64,000 nt of DNA from Azospirillum brasilense (GCF_007827815.1 NZ_VITH01000004.1:372001-436000), one strand, 5' to 3'. Numbered from the stretch's first letter, positions 10,601-19,329 are shown. Notes: generated from the letters alone by a model not told the origin. Program-made: numbers and translations.

Positions 10601-12484
10601 GGCGTCGGCGACATGTCGGGCGACGTGTTCGGCAACGGCATGCTGCTGTCGAAGCACATCCGCCTGCTCGCCGCCTTCGACCACCGCCACATCTTCATCG
10701 ACCCCGACCCCGACGCCGCGCGGAGCTGGGAGGAGCGGCAGCGCCTGTTCGACCTGCCGCGCTCCTCCTGGGCGGACTACGACGCGTCGCTGCTGTCCGC
10801 GGGCGGCCGCGTCTTCGACCGCTCGGCCAAGTCGCTGGAGCTGACCCCGGAAATCCGCCAGCGCTTCGGCATCGCCAAGGACCACGTCACCCCGCTGGAG
10901 CTGATGCAGACCCTGCTGAAGGCCGAGGTGGACCTGCTGTGGTTCGGCGGCATCGGCACCTACCTGAAGGCGGCGGAGGAGACCAACGCCGAGGTCGGCG
11001 ACAAGGCCAACGACGCGCTGCGCATCGACGGGCGCGACCTGCGGGCCAAGGTGATCGGCGAGGGCGCCAACCTGGGCGTCACCCAGCGCGGCCGCATCGA
11101 GGCGGCGCAGCACGGGGTGCGGCTGAACACCGACGCCATCGACAATTCGGCGGGCGTCGACACCTCCGACCATGAGGTGAACATCAAGATCCTGCTGAAC
11201 GACGTGGTCGTCCGCGGCGACATGACGCTGAAGCAGCGCGACCAGCTGCTCGCCGCCATGACCGACGAGGTGGCCGGCCTGGTACTGGCCGACAACTATC
11301 TGCAGAGCCAGGCGCTGACCGTCGCCCGCGCCCAGGGTCCCGACGCGCTGGAGGCGCAGGCCCGGCTGATCCGCTCGCTGGAGAAGGCGGGCCGGCTCAA
11401 CCGCGCCATCGAGTATCTGCCCGACGAGGAGGAGCTGTCCGCCCGCATGGCCAACCGCGAGGGGCTGACCCGGCCCGAGCTGGCCGTGCTGCTGGCCTAC
11501 GCCAAGATCACGCTCTACGACGATCTGCTGGCGTCGGACCTGCCGGACGATCCCTTCATGGCCGACGACCTCACCCGCTACTTCCCCAAGCCGCTGCGCA
11601 AGGCCCACGCGGACGCGGTGGGACGGCACCGGCTGCGGCGGGAGATCATTGCGACCAGCGTCACCAACAGCCTCGTCAACCGCACCGGCCCGACCTTCGT
11701 CAAGGAGATGATGGAGAAGACCGGGATGGGGCCGGGGGACGTCGCCCGCGCCTACACCATCGTGCGCGACGCCTTCGGCCTGCGCTCTCTGTGGACGGGG
11801 ATCGAGGACCTCGACAACGTGGTTCCCGCCGCGCTCCAGACCAGCATGATCCTGGAGACGGTCCGCCACATGGAGCGCGCCGCCGCCTGGTTCCTGGCGA
11901 GCTGCCAGCAGCCGCTGGACATCGCCCGCGAGACGGAGGCCTTCCGGCCCGGCATCGAGACGCTTCTCACCGGTCTCGACAACGTGCTGGACGCCGAGGA
12001 GACGGCCCGCCTGACCGCCCGCGTCGCCTCCTACCAGGAGCAGGGTGTCCCCGCCGAGCTGGCCCGCCGCATGGCGGCGCTGCCGGTTCTGGCCGCCGCC
12101 CCCGACCTCGTTCGCATCGCCGGGCGCACCGGGCGCGGGGTCGCGGACGTCGCCGCGGTCTACTTCATGCTGGGCCGCCGCTTCGGCCTGGAGTGGCTGC
12201 GCGACAAGGCCGCCGCGGCGAAGGCGGAGAACCATTGGCAGAAGCAGGCGGTGGCCGCCCTGGTGGACGACCTGTTCGCCCACCAGACCGCGCTGACCAC
12301 CCGCGTGCTGGAGGCGGTGGACCAGCTTCCCGCGGACGCCCCGGTGGAGGCCTGGATCGCCCACCGCCGGCCGGTGGTGGAGCGGGTGGAACAGCTCCTG
12401 TCCGAGCTGCGCACCCAGCCCAACGTCGACCTGTCGATGCTGGCGGTGGCGAACCGGCAGCTTCGCGGCCTGACGGCGGGGTAA
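7628..12484 (+). CDS. NAD-specific glutamate dehydrogenase, large (about 180 kDa) type
   Basis: A 1,618-residue cytoplasmic enzyme that interconverts L-glutamate and 2-oxoglutarate plus ammonium with NAD. The size and the blocks KGGFVVKR, VGVGDMSGDVFGNGM, GGIGTYLKA and GEGANLGVTQRGRI identify the large bacterial NAD-GDH family, with long N-terminal regulatory (ACT-like) regions before a catalytic core at roughly residues 700-1250 and a helical C-terminal part. The frame is open almost 2 kb further upstream over the neighbouring gene, but the ATG at 7628 has a GGAAGG/GGAG ribosome site and begins the normal family N-terminus. This enzyme usually works in glutamate catabolism. A strong terminator follows, so it is a monocistronic unit. 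Confidence 0.96.
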   Translation: MALRAEQLKDELTEEVVRQVRERLGRSRAAPAERFVRQFYDNVPPDDIIQAPAEQLYGAALAMWQWGQQREATDRAKVRVYNPRVEEHGWQSHRTVVEIVNDDMPFLVDSVTAELNRQGMTVHLVIHPVVRVKRDADGQLVELYEPAAAPTDAAPESFMHVEVGAVTGAAALDQAREGLERVLADVRAAVADWRAMRQQVRAAILEADCARAAVPAIIPDDEVDEAKAFLSWADDDHFTFLGYREYRFESGADGADSSLGLVAGSGLGILRDDSVTVFDGLRNYATLPPDVRDFLRNPRVLMVTKGNRPSPVHRAVPMDAFLIKRFDAEGRIIGERLVAGLFTSVAYNRSPREIPYLRRKVAEVMDLAGFDPQGHDGKALLHILETYPRDELFQIQVPELLDIAVGILHLQERQRLALFVRKDPFERFASCLVYVPRDRYDTTLRRRIQSILEAAYDGTCTGFTTQLTESVLARLHFIIRTEPGRVPAVDATDLEARLVQASRGWDDHLRDALVETHGEEQGRTLFRRYADAFPTAYREEFNAEAAVFDIERIEKATAQGTLGINLYRPLEAEGDELHVKIYHEGRPVPLSDVLPMLEHMDLKVITEAPFEIAIAGHAAPVWIHDFTARSQNGLPIDCAMVKEKFQDALAAVWDGRMEDDGFNRLVLRAGLTAREVTVLRAYAKYLRQARIPYGQDVVESTLAGHPAIARKLVALFHSRFDPARRSQNDPGLAAEIERALDGVKNLDEDRILRRFLNLLCNTLRTNAYQTGADGRPKTYLSFKIDSRHIDDLPLPRPMVEVFVYSPRMEGVHLRGGKVARGGIRWSDRREDFRTEILGLMKAQMVKNTVIVPVGSKGGFVVKRPPPPSAGREAQLAEGIECYKTLMRGLLDITDNLDAGGAVVPPPEVVRHDGDDPYLVVAADKGTATFSDIANSVSVDHGFWLGDAFASGGSAGYDHKKMGITARGAWESVKRHFRELGHDTQTQDFTVVGVGDMSGDVFGNGMLLSKHIRLLAAFDHRHIFIDPDPDAARSWEERQRLFDLPRSSWADYDASLLSAGGRVFDRSAKSLELTPEIRQRFGIAKDHVTPLELMQTLLKAEVDLLWFGGIGTYLKAAEETNAEVGDKANDALRIDGRDLRAKVIGEGANLGVTQRGRIEAAQHGVRLNTDAIDNSAGVDTSDHEVNIKILLNDVVVRGDMTLKQRDQLLAAMTDEVAGLVLADNYLQSQALTVARAQGPDALEAQARLIRSLEKAGRLNRAIEYLPDEEELSARMANREGLTRPELAVLLAYAKITLYDDLLASDLPDDPFMADDLTRYFPKPLRKAHADAVGRHRLRREIIATSVTNSLVNRTGPTFVKEMMEKTGMGPGDVARAYTIVRDAFGLRSLWTGIEDLDNVVPAALQTSMILETVRHMERAAAWFLASCQQPLDIARETEAFRPGIETLLTGLDNVLDAEETARLTARVASYQEQGVPAELARRMAALPVLAAAPDLVRIAGRTGRGVADVAAVYFMLGRRFGLEWLRDKAAAAKAENHWQKQAVAALVDDLFAHQTALTTRVLEAVDQLPADAPVEAWIAHRRPVVERVEQLLSELRTQPNVDLSMLAVANRQLRGLTAG

Positions 12485-12492
12485 TCAGCTTC

Positions 12493-12537
12493 AAACCCCT
12501 CGTCCGGCTCCCTTCGGGCGGGTCCGGACGAGGGTTT
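12493..12537 (+). terminator. Rho-independent-type terminator after NAD-GDH
   Basis: An 11-bp perfect stem (CCCTCGTCCGG with CCGGACGAGGG) extended by AAA/TTT pairs, starting 9 bases after the stop codon. It has a 16-base loop and ends in TTT. Confidence 0.8.
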
Positions 12538-12613
12538 CCCCATGCGTCCCGCCCGCTTTCCGGCTATGGTGCGGCCATTCCAAGGAATGTCCGCCCAACC
12601 GGAGCCCGCCGCG

Positions 12614-14248
12614 ATGACCGACCCCCAGCCGACCCTGAACGACGCCATCCGCCTGCTGCGGACGAACGATCTGGGTGGGGCGGAGGCGGCCTGCCGGGCG
12701 ATCCTGGCGACCGACCCGCACAACGCGCAGGCCCTGCACCTGCTGGGCGTCGTCGCCGCCCACACCGGCCATCCCGACGGCGCGCTCGACCTCTTCACGC
12801 ACGCCATCGCCGAGGACGGCAATGACCCGTCCTTCCACAACAGCCGCGGCAGCCTGCTCTTCCAGCTCGGCCGCGCGGCGGAGGCTGAGGCGGCGTTCCG
12901 CGCCGGCATCGCCCTCAACGACCGCCTGCCGGAGCTTCACGGCAACCTGGGCAACGCGCTGAAGGCGCTGGGCCGGCTGGAGGACGCCGAAGGCGCTTTC
13001 CGCGCCGCCCTGGCCCTGCGCGGCGACGCGCCGGAGATGCACAATTTCCTGGGCACCACCTTGCGCGAGCTGGGCCGGCTGGACGAGGCGGAGGCCGCCT
13101 TCCGCGCCGCCCTGGAACGCGCGCCGGAGTATCTGGAGGCCCGCTACAACCTCGCCGAGGCGCTGAGCACCCGCGGCGCTCTGGAGGAGGCCGAGGAGGC
13201 GTTCCGCGTGGTGATCGCGGCGGCGCCCCGCTTCGTCCCCGCCCATGTCGGCCTCGCCCACACGCTGCAGAGCCTCGACCGCGCCAACGAGGCGGTGGAG
13301 GCCATCGAGGCCGCCCGCGCCATCGCGCCGGACCACCCGCTGGTGCAGTTCACCCGCCGGCTGATCCATTCCAACGCCGTCCCCGGCTGGCACCTGCCGA
13401 TGATCAACGACTTCGAGCGCAACGACGCCTACGAGGCGGCGCTGAAGCGCGCGGTGACCCCGGACTCGCTGGTCCTGGAGATCGGCACCGGCTCGGGCAT
13501 CGTCGCCATGATGGCGGCGCGCGCCGGGGCACGGAAGGTGGTGACCTGCGAGGTGAACCCGATCCTCGCCCGCATCGCCCGCGAGACCGTCGCCAACAAC
13601 GGCTACGCCGACCGCATCGACGTGGTGCCGAAGCTGTCCACCCGCCTGTCGGTGGGCGAGGGCGGCGACCTGCCGGAGAAGGCCGACGTCTTCGTGTCGG
13701 AACTCATCAACATCGGCATGCTGGCGCCGCGCATGCTGTCGGTCCTTCAGCACGCGCGCACCCATCTGGTGAAGCCGGGCGGCGCGATCATCCCGCGCGC
13801 CTCGACCGTCTACGCCATGCTGGTGGAAACGCCAGAGCTGGCCCGCATCAACCCGGTGAAGACCATCGGCGGCTTCGACATGTCGGCGTTCGACGTGTTC
13901 CGCTCCCCCGGCTACCAGCAGATCGACCTCGGCGCCGAAACCCACACGCCGCTGTCGGCCGCCTTCACCGCGCTCGACTTCGACTTCACCCGCAACATGC
14001 CCGAGGAGGGCGGCCGCGAGATCGCCGTGGAGATCACGGCGGAGGGCACCTGCCACGGCGTCGCCTTCTGGTTCGACCTGCAGATGGACGAGGAGGTCGT
14101 CTACCGCTCCGAAAGCCGGGCGCGGACGAATCACTGGAAGCAGGCGATGACCTATCTGGAGACACCGATCCGGGTGCGCCCCGGCGATCGGCTGACCATC
14201 GTCGCCCGCTACGACAACAACCAGATTTCGTTCGGCGTGGGCGGCTGA
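12614..14248 (+). CDS. TPR protein fused to a PRMT-like SAM-dependent methyltransferase
   Basis: A 544-residue soluble protein. The ATG at 12614 has GGAG nine bases upstream; two earlier in-frame ATGs at 12542 and 12587 lack proper sites. Residues about 5-240 form six or so tetratricopeptide repeats, with consensus patterns such as LGNALKALGRLEDAEGAFR. Residues about 275-430 are a class I methyltransferase: motif I is VLEIGTGSGI (287-296), followed by the acidic VTCEVNP loop, and then VFVSELINIGML, which resembles the double-E loop of protein arginine methyltransferases. The TPR-then-PRMT order recalls eukaryotic PRMT9. The methylated target is unknown; a protein substrate held by the TPRs is an inference. 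It is preceded by a terminator and so has its own promoter. Confidence 0.85.
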   Translation: MTDPQPTLNDAIRLLRTNDLGGAEAACRAILATDPHNAQALHLLGVVAAHTGHPDGALDLFTHAIAEDGNDPSFHNSRGSLLFQLGRAAEAEAAFRAGIALNDRLPELHGNLGNALKALGRLEDAEGAFRAALALRGDAPEMHNFLGTTLRELGRLDEAEAAFRAALERAPEYLEARYNLAEALSTRGALEEAEEAFRVVIAAAPRFVPAHVGLAHTLQSLDRANEAVEAIEAARAIAPDHPLVQFTRRLIHSNAVPGWHLPMINDFERNDAYEAALKRAVTPDSLVLEIGTGSGIVAMMAARAGARKVVTCEVNPILARIARETVANNGYADRIDVVPKLSTRLSVGEGGDLPEKADVFVSELINIGMLAPRMLSVLQHARTHLVKPGGAIIPRASTVYAMLVETPELARINPVKTIGGFDMSAFDVFRSPGYQQIDLGAETHTPLSAAFTALDFDFTRNMPEEGGREIAVEITAEGTCHGVAFWFDLQMDEEVVYRSESRARTNHWKQAMTYLETPIRVRPGDRLTIVARYDNNQISFGVGG

Positions 14249-14307
14249 GCGGACGCGTGCCTTCGGGGTTTCCCGCCAGCCGACCGACGCCGAACCGGAG
14301 AGGATCC

Positions 14308-14547
14308 ATGAGCACCGACAAGACGCCCGACCACAGCGCCACCGCCCTCTCTCCCCCCTTGCCCGACCTGTCCGACCTGGAGCGGCAGAAGGCGGAGATC
14401 GAGGCGATCCAGGCGCAGATGATGGATCTGCGCGCGAGGATCGACACACGCCTGGACGAACGTCGACCCACCATCGACGTCGTTCCGGTTCACCTCGACG
14501 AACCCGCGCCGCCCAATTCGCCCGCGGCCATTCGCCATACCGAATAA
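14308..14547 (+). CDS. Small hypothetical protein with a coiled-coil segment
   Basis: A 79-residue acidic, soluble protein starting at an ATG preceded by an excellent GGAGAGGA ribosome site. The middle (LERQKAEIEAIQAQMMDLRA) is a short amphipathic coiled coil; the two ends are proline-rich and probably disordered. It lies 59 bases after the PRMT-like gene on the same strand and might be co-transcribed with it. No family recognised. The good ribosome site and the high third-position GC make it a likely real gene. Confidence 0.65.
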   Translation: MSTDKTPDHSATALSPPLPDLSDLERQKAEIEAIQAQMMDLRARIDTRLDERRPTIDVVPVHLDEPAPPNSPAAIRHTE

Positions 14548-14647
14548 AACCTCGCAATTTTGACAACTCCCGCCTGAAAGCGTTACGCTGCCGTCAACGA
14601 ATGGCGGCAGCGACCAAAGTGCCCGCCTGGATGGTCGGGAGGGCCTC

Positions 14648-15670
14648 ATGTCGATCAACCCGTCGAACGCGCCGGCCTCCGGCCTCAGCCTCGGTTTCAG
14701 CCTCAAGGCGGCTCTGACCGTGCTGGGCGCCGACAAGGGAGCCCCGTCGCAGACCGCCGCCGGTCAGGCGGCGTCGGCCTCCGGCGGCTCGGCCGTCTTC
14801 GTCACCCTGTCGGTCGAAGCCCAGGCCTTCATGGCGACCACCACCGCGTCCAAGGCCGGCAAGACCGGAAACGGCACGTCCGCCGGTCCCTACGCAGCCT
14901 ATTTCCCGACGCGTGACGGCAAGAACGCCACGGCGCTGGCCAAGGCGGTGTCCGATCCGGGGGCGGTGTCCAGTTCGGCGGGGTTGAGCGGGCCGGCCAT
15001 CGCCAAGGACGCCCGCACCCGCATGGACGCGCAGTACGCGGCCATGAAGGCGAGCGGCAAGCCCTTCGACTTCGACAGCTTCGAGGGCCGGGACTGGTAC
15101 TCCCTGATGGGCGATCTCGACCGCCGCTCGCTGGAAGCGGTCCGCAGCAACGCCGGCGGTAACTTCTCCAAGCAGGAGCAGGACATCGCCCAATCGATCA
15201 TGGCGCAGCAGGAGGGTCTGGCCATGGGCCTCTACAACGGCCCGATCAGCCAGGAGGCCAGCTTCACCGATCCGTTCCGCGGCGACGAGGCCGCAAGGAT
15301 GAAGGCGAACCTCACCTTCCTGGACGCCGTCGGCCCCGAGGAGAAGACCTCGACCGAATGGGCGACACGACGGGCGTCGGCGCAGGTGTCCTACGAAATC
15401 CACACGAGGGAGAAGGGCGATGAACCGGAAAAGCTCGACAGCGACAACCCGCTCGCGACCCTGATCAAGCAGGCGATGGACCGGTCGCAGTCCGACCCGC
15501 TGCGGCACATCCTTAAGACACCGGACGCGTTGAAGACACAGGCGTGGTTCAAGGGCTTCGAGTCCCGACTGGACACCACCGTCGCCCAAAACATGGCGCA
15601 AGGCATCGCCCAGGGCGTGGCGCTGGCGAAAGCCACCACGCCGGTGGCGGACTCCGCCAAACCGGCGTAG
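14648..15670 (+). CDS. Hypothetical protein, no family recognised
   Basis: A 340-residue protein without signal peptide or membrane segments. The N-terminal 100 residues are rich in Ser, Ala and Gly (ASGLSLGFSLKAALTVLG) and look flexible; the remaining two thirds are mixed-charge and predicted helical (for example FDFDSFEGRDWYSLMGDLDR). GGTCGGGAGGG upstream gives a reasonable ribosome site, and codon use is typical of the window. A TTGACA at 14560-14565 in an otherwise AT-rich gap could be a -35 element of its promoter, but no convincing -10 follows. The Ser/Ala-rich N-terminus followed by a helical body resembles exported flagellar-type or secreted effector-like proteins only in style; no function can be assigned. 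Confidence 0.72.
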   Translation: MSINPSNAPASGLSLGFSLKAALTVLGADKGAPSQTAAGQAASASGGSAVFVTLSVEAQAFMATTTASKAGKTGNGTSAGPYAAYFPTRDGKNATALAKAVSDPGAVSSSAGLSGPAIAKDARTRMDAQYAAMKASGKPFDFDSFEGRDWYSLMGDLDRRSLEAVRSNAGGNFSKQEQDIAQSIMAQQEGLAMGLYNGPISQEASFTDPFRGDEAARMKANLTFLDAVGPEEKTSTEWATRRASAQVSYEIHTREKGDEPEKLDSDNPLATLIKQAMDRSQSDPLRHILKTPDALKTQAWFKGFESRLDTTVAQNMAQGIAQGVALAKATTPVADSAKPA

Positions 15671-15748
15671 CCCCGCCCCCGGGTTGGCATTCCCGGCCGC
15701 TTTGCCTAGAGTGGGCCATCCCGGACAACAGACGGCCGATCCTTCAGC

Positions 15749-17059
15749 ATGCCCCACACCGCCGAGGCGCCGAGCCGCCGTGCCATCGCGTCCTGGTGCC
15801 TCTACGACTGGGCGAACTCGTCGTACAACACCATCATCACGACCTTCATCTTCTCGGTTTATTTCGCCCGCGGCGTGGTCGGGGACGAGGTGGCGGGCGC
15901 CTCGCGCTGGAGCGCCGCGCTGACCGTCGCCGGGCTGCTGATCGCCCTGCTCAGCCCCGTGCTGGGCGCGGTGGCCGACCGGACGGGGCGGCGCAAGCCG
16001 TGGATGGCGCTGTTCACCGGCCTGACCGTGGTCTTCTGCGCCGCGCTCTGGTGGGTGAAGCCCGACCCGTCCCACGCTTTGTTCGCCCTGGACTGCGTGG
16101 TCATCGGCACCGTCGCCTTCGAACTGGCGAACGTCTTCTACAACGCCAGCCTGACCGCGCTGGCGCCGCCGCGGATGCTCGGGCGGATTTCCGGCTGGGG
16201 TTGGGGCATCGGCTATTTCGGCGGGCTGGCCTGTCTGGTGGTCGCCCTGTTCGTCTTCGTGAAGTCGCCCGCCCCGCTGTTCGGCCTGCTCGACACCGCG
16301 GAGCAGGCGCCGGTGCGCGCCACCGCCCTGCTGGCGGCCGCCTGGTACGGGTTGTTCGCCCTGCCCTTCTTCCTGTTCGTGCCGGACGTGCCGGCGACCG
16401 GTCTCGGCATCCGTCAGGCGGCGCGGGAGGGCATGACGACGCTGCGCCGGACGCTGGCGGAGACGCGCAAATACCGCAACACGCTGCGCTTCCTGATCGC
16501 CAGCGCGATCTACCGCGACGGCATCAACACCATCACCGCCTTCGGCGGCATCTTCGCCGCCCACGCCTTCGGCATGAGCTTCGAGGAGATCCTGCTCTTC
16601 GCCATCGCGCTGAACGTGGTGGCCGGCGTCGGGGCCATCGGCTTCGCCTGGGTGGACGACCGGATGGGGGCCAAGCCGACCATCCTGGTCAGCCTGATCG
16701 GCCTGACCGCCTTCGGCGTGCCGCTGCTGCTGGCGACGGAGAAGGCGTGGTTCTGGGTGCTGGCCCTGGGGCTGGGCGCCTTCTTCGGGCCGGCGCAGGC
16801 GGCCGGGCGGTCGATGATGGCGCGGCTGGCCCCGCCGGGCATGGTGGGGGAGATGTTCGGGCTCTACAGCCTGACCGGCCGCATGGCCGGCTTCGTCGGG
16901 CCGCTCGCCTTCGGGCTGGCGACCGCGCTGTTCGAGAGCCAGCGGGCCGGCATGGCGAGCGTTGTGGCTTTCTTCGTCATCGGTTTTGGGCTTATGCTGG
17001 CGGTTCGGGAGCCGGCACCGGGCGATGCGAATACGGTGCGACAGTCCGCCGCGGCATGA
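15749..17059 (+). CDS. MFS transporter, UMF1/Atg22-like family
   Basis: A 436-residue membrane protein with about 11-12 transmembrane helices. The N-terminal signature ASWCLYDWANSSYNTII is diagnostic of the UMF1 (Atg22-like) branch of the major facilitator superfamily, and the cytoplasmic loop DRTGRRKPWM is the expected MFS loop 2-3 motif. In yeast the Atg22 relative exports amino acids from the vacuole; bacterial members are uncharacterised for the most part. The ATG at 15749 follows CTTCAGC without a strong ribosome site. It follows the unknown gene by 78 bases on the same strand, and it may share a transcript with it. Confidence 0.9.
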   Translation: MPHTAEAPSRRAIASWCLYDWANSSYNTIITTFIFSVYFARGVVGDEVAGASRWSAALTVAGLLIALLSPVLGAVADRTGRRKPWMALFTGLTVVFCAALWWVKPDPSHALFALDCVVIGTVAFELANVFYNASLTALAPPRMLGRISGWGWGIGYFGGLACLVVALFVFVKSPAPLFGLLDTAEQAPVRATALLAAAWYGLFALPFFLFVPDVPATGLGIRQAAREGMTTLRRTLAETRKYRNTLRFLIASAIYRDGINTITAFGGIFAAHAFGMSFEEILLFAIALNVVAGVGAIGFAWVDDRMGAKPTILVSLIGLTAFGVPLLLATEKAWFWVLALGLGAFFGPAQAAGRSMMARLAPPGMVGEMFGLYSLTGRMAGFVGPLAFGLATALFESQRAGMASVVAFFVIGFGLMLAVREPAPGDANTVRQSAAA

Positions 17060-17140
17060 CGGCGGATTCACCCAGCGGAAGCTGCTAACTTGCCTTTTGC
17101 TGCGACGCACAACGAATTTTGCGCGGAGGGCGGAACGGAC

Positions 17141-17389
17141 ATGTTGCACATCAAGGACATTGAGGCCTTCGCCCACATCAACGAGGCGCTGGCCCGCGAC
17201 CAAGCCGCGGCGCGTGGGGAAAACGATTCGGCGGCACATCAGCCGGGGCATCACCCGGCGTTGCATCCGGCGATGCTGATCGCCATGGCGGCGACCGGGC
17301 GCCTGAAGCCGGACGACGCTGCGGACGGGAATCCCCAAGCCGAAGCCGCCGCCCTGCTGGCGCGGCTGATGGGGGCGCGGCGGGGGTAG
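17141..17389 (+). CDS. Small hypothetical protein, His/Ala-rich
   Basis: An 82-residue protein from the ATG at 17141 ([10 protein letters not shown]), preceded by GGAGGG at about 11 bases; an in-frame start at 17090 is less likely. There is a histidine-rich stretch in the middle ([11 protein letters not shown]) and a helical C-terminus ([16 protein letters not shown]). No signal peptide or known domain. It ends 10 bases before an 86-bp palindromic repeat. It probably represents a lineage-restricted small gene. Confidence 0.6.
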   Translation: MLHIKDIEAFAHINEALARDQAAARGENDSAAHQPGHHPALHPAMLIAMAATGRLKPDDAADGNPQAEAAALLARLMGARRG

Positions 17390-17399
17390 AAAGTGCATT

Positions 17400-17485
17400 G
17401 CCCCCTCCCCGGCCCTCCCCCGCTCCGCGGTGGAGGGGGTTGGTCCCCTCCCTCGCCGAAGGCGGGGGAGGGTTAGGGAGGGGGC
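17400..17485. repeat. 86-bp palindromic interspersed repeat, copy 1
   Basis: An element beginning GCCCCCTCCCC and ending GGGGAGGGTTAGGGAGGGGGC whose ends are near-perfect inverted repeats, with internal shorter hairpins around CTCCCCCGCTCCGCGG and CTCGCCGAAGGCGGGGGAG. A copy of 87 bp with only a few substitutions and one indel lies at 62996-63082. It sits between the convergent small ORF at 17141 and purH, just past both stop codons, where it can act as a bidirectional terminator. Confidence 0.9.
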
Positions 17486-17507
17486 AAGAGCTCGCGAACG
17501 CGGATGC

Positions 17508-19112
17508 TCAGTGCCGGAAGTGGCGCATCCCGGTCAGCACCATCGCCAGACCCTTCTCATCGGCGGCGGCGATGACGTCGTTGTCGCGGATCGAGCCGCC
17601 GGGCTGGATCACCGCCGTCACGCCGGCTTCCGCCGCGGCCAGCAGACCGTCCGCGAAGGGGAAGAAGGCGTCCGAGGCGACCACCGAGCCTTTGGTCAGC
17701 GGCTCGCTCAGACCGGCGGTCTTGGCGGCCTCCGCCGACTTGATGGCGGCGATGCGCGCCGAGTCGACGCGGCTCATCTGGCCGGCGCCGACGCCCACCG
17801 TGGCGCCGTTCTTCGCATAGACGATGGCGTTCGACTTCACATGCTTGGCGACGCGGAAGGCGAAGAGCAGGTCGGCCAGTTCCTGTTCGGTCGGGGCGCG
17901 CTTGGTCACCACCTTGAGGTCGTCGAGCGTGATGCGGCCGTTGTCGCGGTTCTGGAGGAGGAAGCCGCCGGAGAGCTGCTTCACCATCATCCCCGGCTCG
18001 GCCGGGTTCGGCACGTCCTTGGTCAGCAGGACGCGCAGGTTCTTCTTGGTGGCGAGCAGGGCGCGGGCCGCGTCGTCGGCGTCCGGGGCGATCACCACCT
18101 CGGCGAACAGCTTGGCGATCTCCTCGGCCGTGGCGGCGTCCAGCGGACGGTTGACGGCGATGATGCCGCCGAAGGCGCTGACCGGGTCGCACAGCAGGGC
18201 CTGCTTGTAGGCGTCGAGCAGGTTCGCCCCCTCGGCCACGCCGCAGGGGTTGGCGTGCTTGATGATGGCGACGGCCGGGCGCTCGAACTCGGCGACCAGC
18301 TCGAAGGCGGCGTCGGTGTCGTTCAGGTTGTTGTAGGACAGCTCCTTGCCCTGGAGCTGGATCGCCGTCGCCACACCCGGACGCTGCTCGCCGGTGACGT
18401 AGAAGGCCGCCTGCTGGTGCGGGTTCTCGCCGTAGCGCAGGGTCTGGCTGAGCTTGCCCGACAGGGTGGTGCGCGGCGGGAAGGTCTCGCCGAGCTGGCC
18501 GGCCAGCCAGGAGGAGATGGCCGCGTCGTAGGAGGCCGTGCGGGCGTAGGCGCGCTGGGCCAGCGTGCGGCGGAGCTTCAGCGTGACGGCGCCGTCATGG
18601 GTCGCCAGCTCGTCCAGGACCGCCTCGTAATCCTCGGGATCGGTGACGACGGTGACGAAGTCATGGTTCTTGGCCGCGGCACGGATCATCGCCGGGCCGC
18701 CGATGTCGATGTTCTCCACGCAGTTGGCGTAGTCGGCGCCCTTCGACACCGTCGCCTCGAACGGATAGAGGTTCACCACCACGAGGTCGATCGGCGGGAT
18801 GTCGTGGGTGGTCATCGCCTCGGCGTGGATGTCGCGGCGGGCCAGGATGCCGCCATGCACGCGCGGGTGCAGCGTCTTGACGCGCCCGTCCATGATTTCC
18901 GGGAAGCCGGTGTGGTCGGAGACCTCCTTCACCGGGATGCCGGCCTCGGCCAGCCGCTGGGCGGAGCCGCCGGTGGACAGGATCTCCACGCCCTTGGCCG
19001 CCAGCGCCTGGCCGAGCGCGACAAGGCCCGTCTTGTCGGACACGGAGATCAGCGCGCGCGTGATGCGGACGAGATCGGGGGCGGGCGAGTGGGCGACGTT
19101 CGGCGGGCTCAT
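17508..19112 (-). CDS. purH: Bifunctional AICAR transformylase / IMP cyclohydrolase
   Basis: A 534-residue enzyme for the last two steps of de novo IMP synthesis. The N-terminal IMP cyclohydrolase (MGS-like) domain has [11 protein letters not shown] and [16 protein letters not shown]; the C-terminal AICAR transformylase has [45 protein letters not shown] and [10 protein letters not shown]. The ATG at 19112 has AGGA seven bases upstream; the in-frame extension up to 19211 is not protein-like. It follows rsmB and the heparinase-like gene on the same strand, a neighbourhood familiar from other alphaproteobacteria. Confidence 0.98.
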   Translation of the reverse strand: MSPPNVAHSPAPDLVRITRALISVSDKTGLVALGQALAAKGVEILSTGGSAQRLAEAGIPVKEVSDHTGFPEIMDGRVKTLHPRVHGGILARRDIHAEAMTTHDIPPIDLVVVNLYPFEATVSKGADYANCVENIDIGGPAMIRAAAKNHDFVTVVTDPEDYEAVLDELATHDGAVTLKLRRTLAQRAYARTASYDAAISSWLAGQLGETFPPRTTLSGKLSQTLRYGENPHQQAAFYVTGEQRPGVATAIQLQGKELSYNNLNDTDAAFELVAEFERPAVAIIKHANPCGVAEGANLLDAYKQALLCDPVSAFGGIIAVNRPLDAATAEEIAKLFAEVVIAPDADDAARALLATKKNLRVLLTKDVPNPAEPGMMVKQLSGGFLLQNRDNGRITLDDLKVVTKRAPTEQELADLLFAFRVAKHVKSNAIVYAKNGATVGVGAGQMSRVDSARIAAIKSAEAAKTAGLSEPLTKGSVVASDAFFPFADGLLAAAEAGVTAVIQPGGSIRDNDVIAAADEKGLAMVLTGMRHFRH

Positions 19113-19222
19113 CGGGGCATCCTGGCTGTCATGGAACCGGCTGCGGCGGACAGGGCCTGAGAAAACGGGGCATGGGAAGACGGGACCCGGAAAGCCGGAA
19201 AAGCGAAACACCCCGCTTCGCC

Positions 19223-19242
19223 ACCCCCGCCTGGGCGGGGGT
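19223..19242. repeat. REP-like palindrome
   Basis: A perfect 9-bp inverted repeat, ACCCCCGCC-TG-GGCGGGGGT, within the 217-base gap between the heparinase-like gene and purH. The CACCCCCGC...GCGGGGGTCACG form is that of short REP palindromes seen scattered in alphaproteobacterial genomes. Confidence 0.6.
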
Positions 19243-19329
19243 CACGGTCGCAGGGCGAACACTCCACAGACTCTCGAAACAGGCACCGATCCGTATTCCC
19301 ACGGCCTGTCCGCCGCGGATGCGCGCGGT

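Noticed and set aside
7580..12364. Very long open frame on the minus strand opposite NAD-GDH (over 1,500 codons)
   Set aside because: It is an antisense shadow of a strongly GC3-biased gene: its codons lack third-position GC bias, it reads as His/Gln/Val/Gly/Asp-rich without any recognisable domain, and the sense strand carries clear GDH motifs.
14594..17398. Long minus-strand frame opposite the unknown gene and the MFS transporter
   Set aside because: Spans two separate genes on the other strand and their intergenic gap, with low-complexity Arg/His-rich composition.
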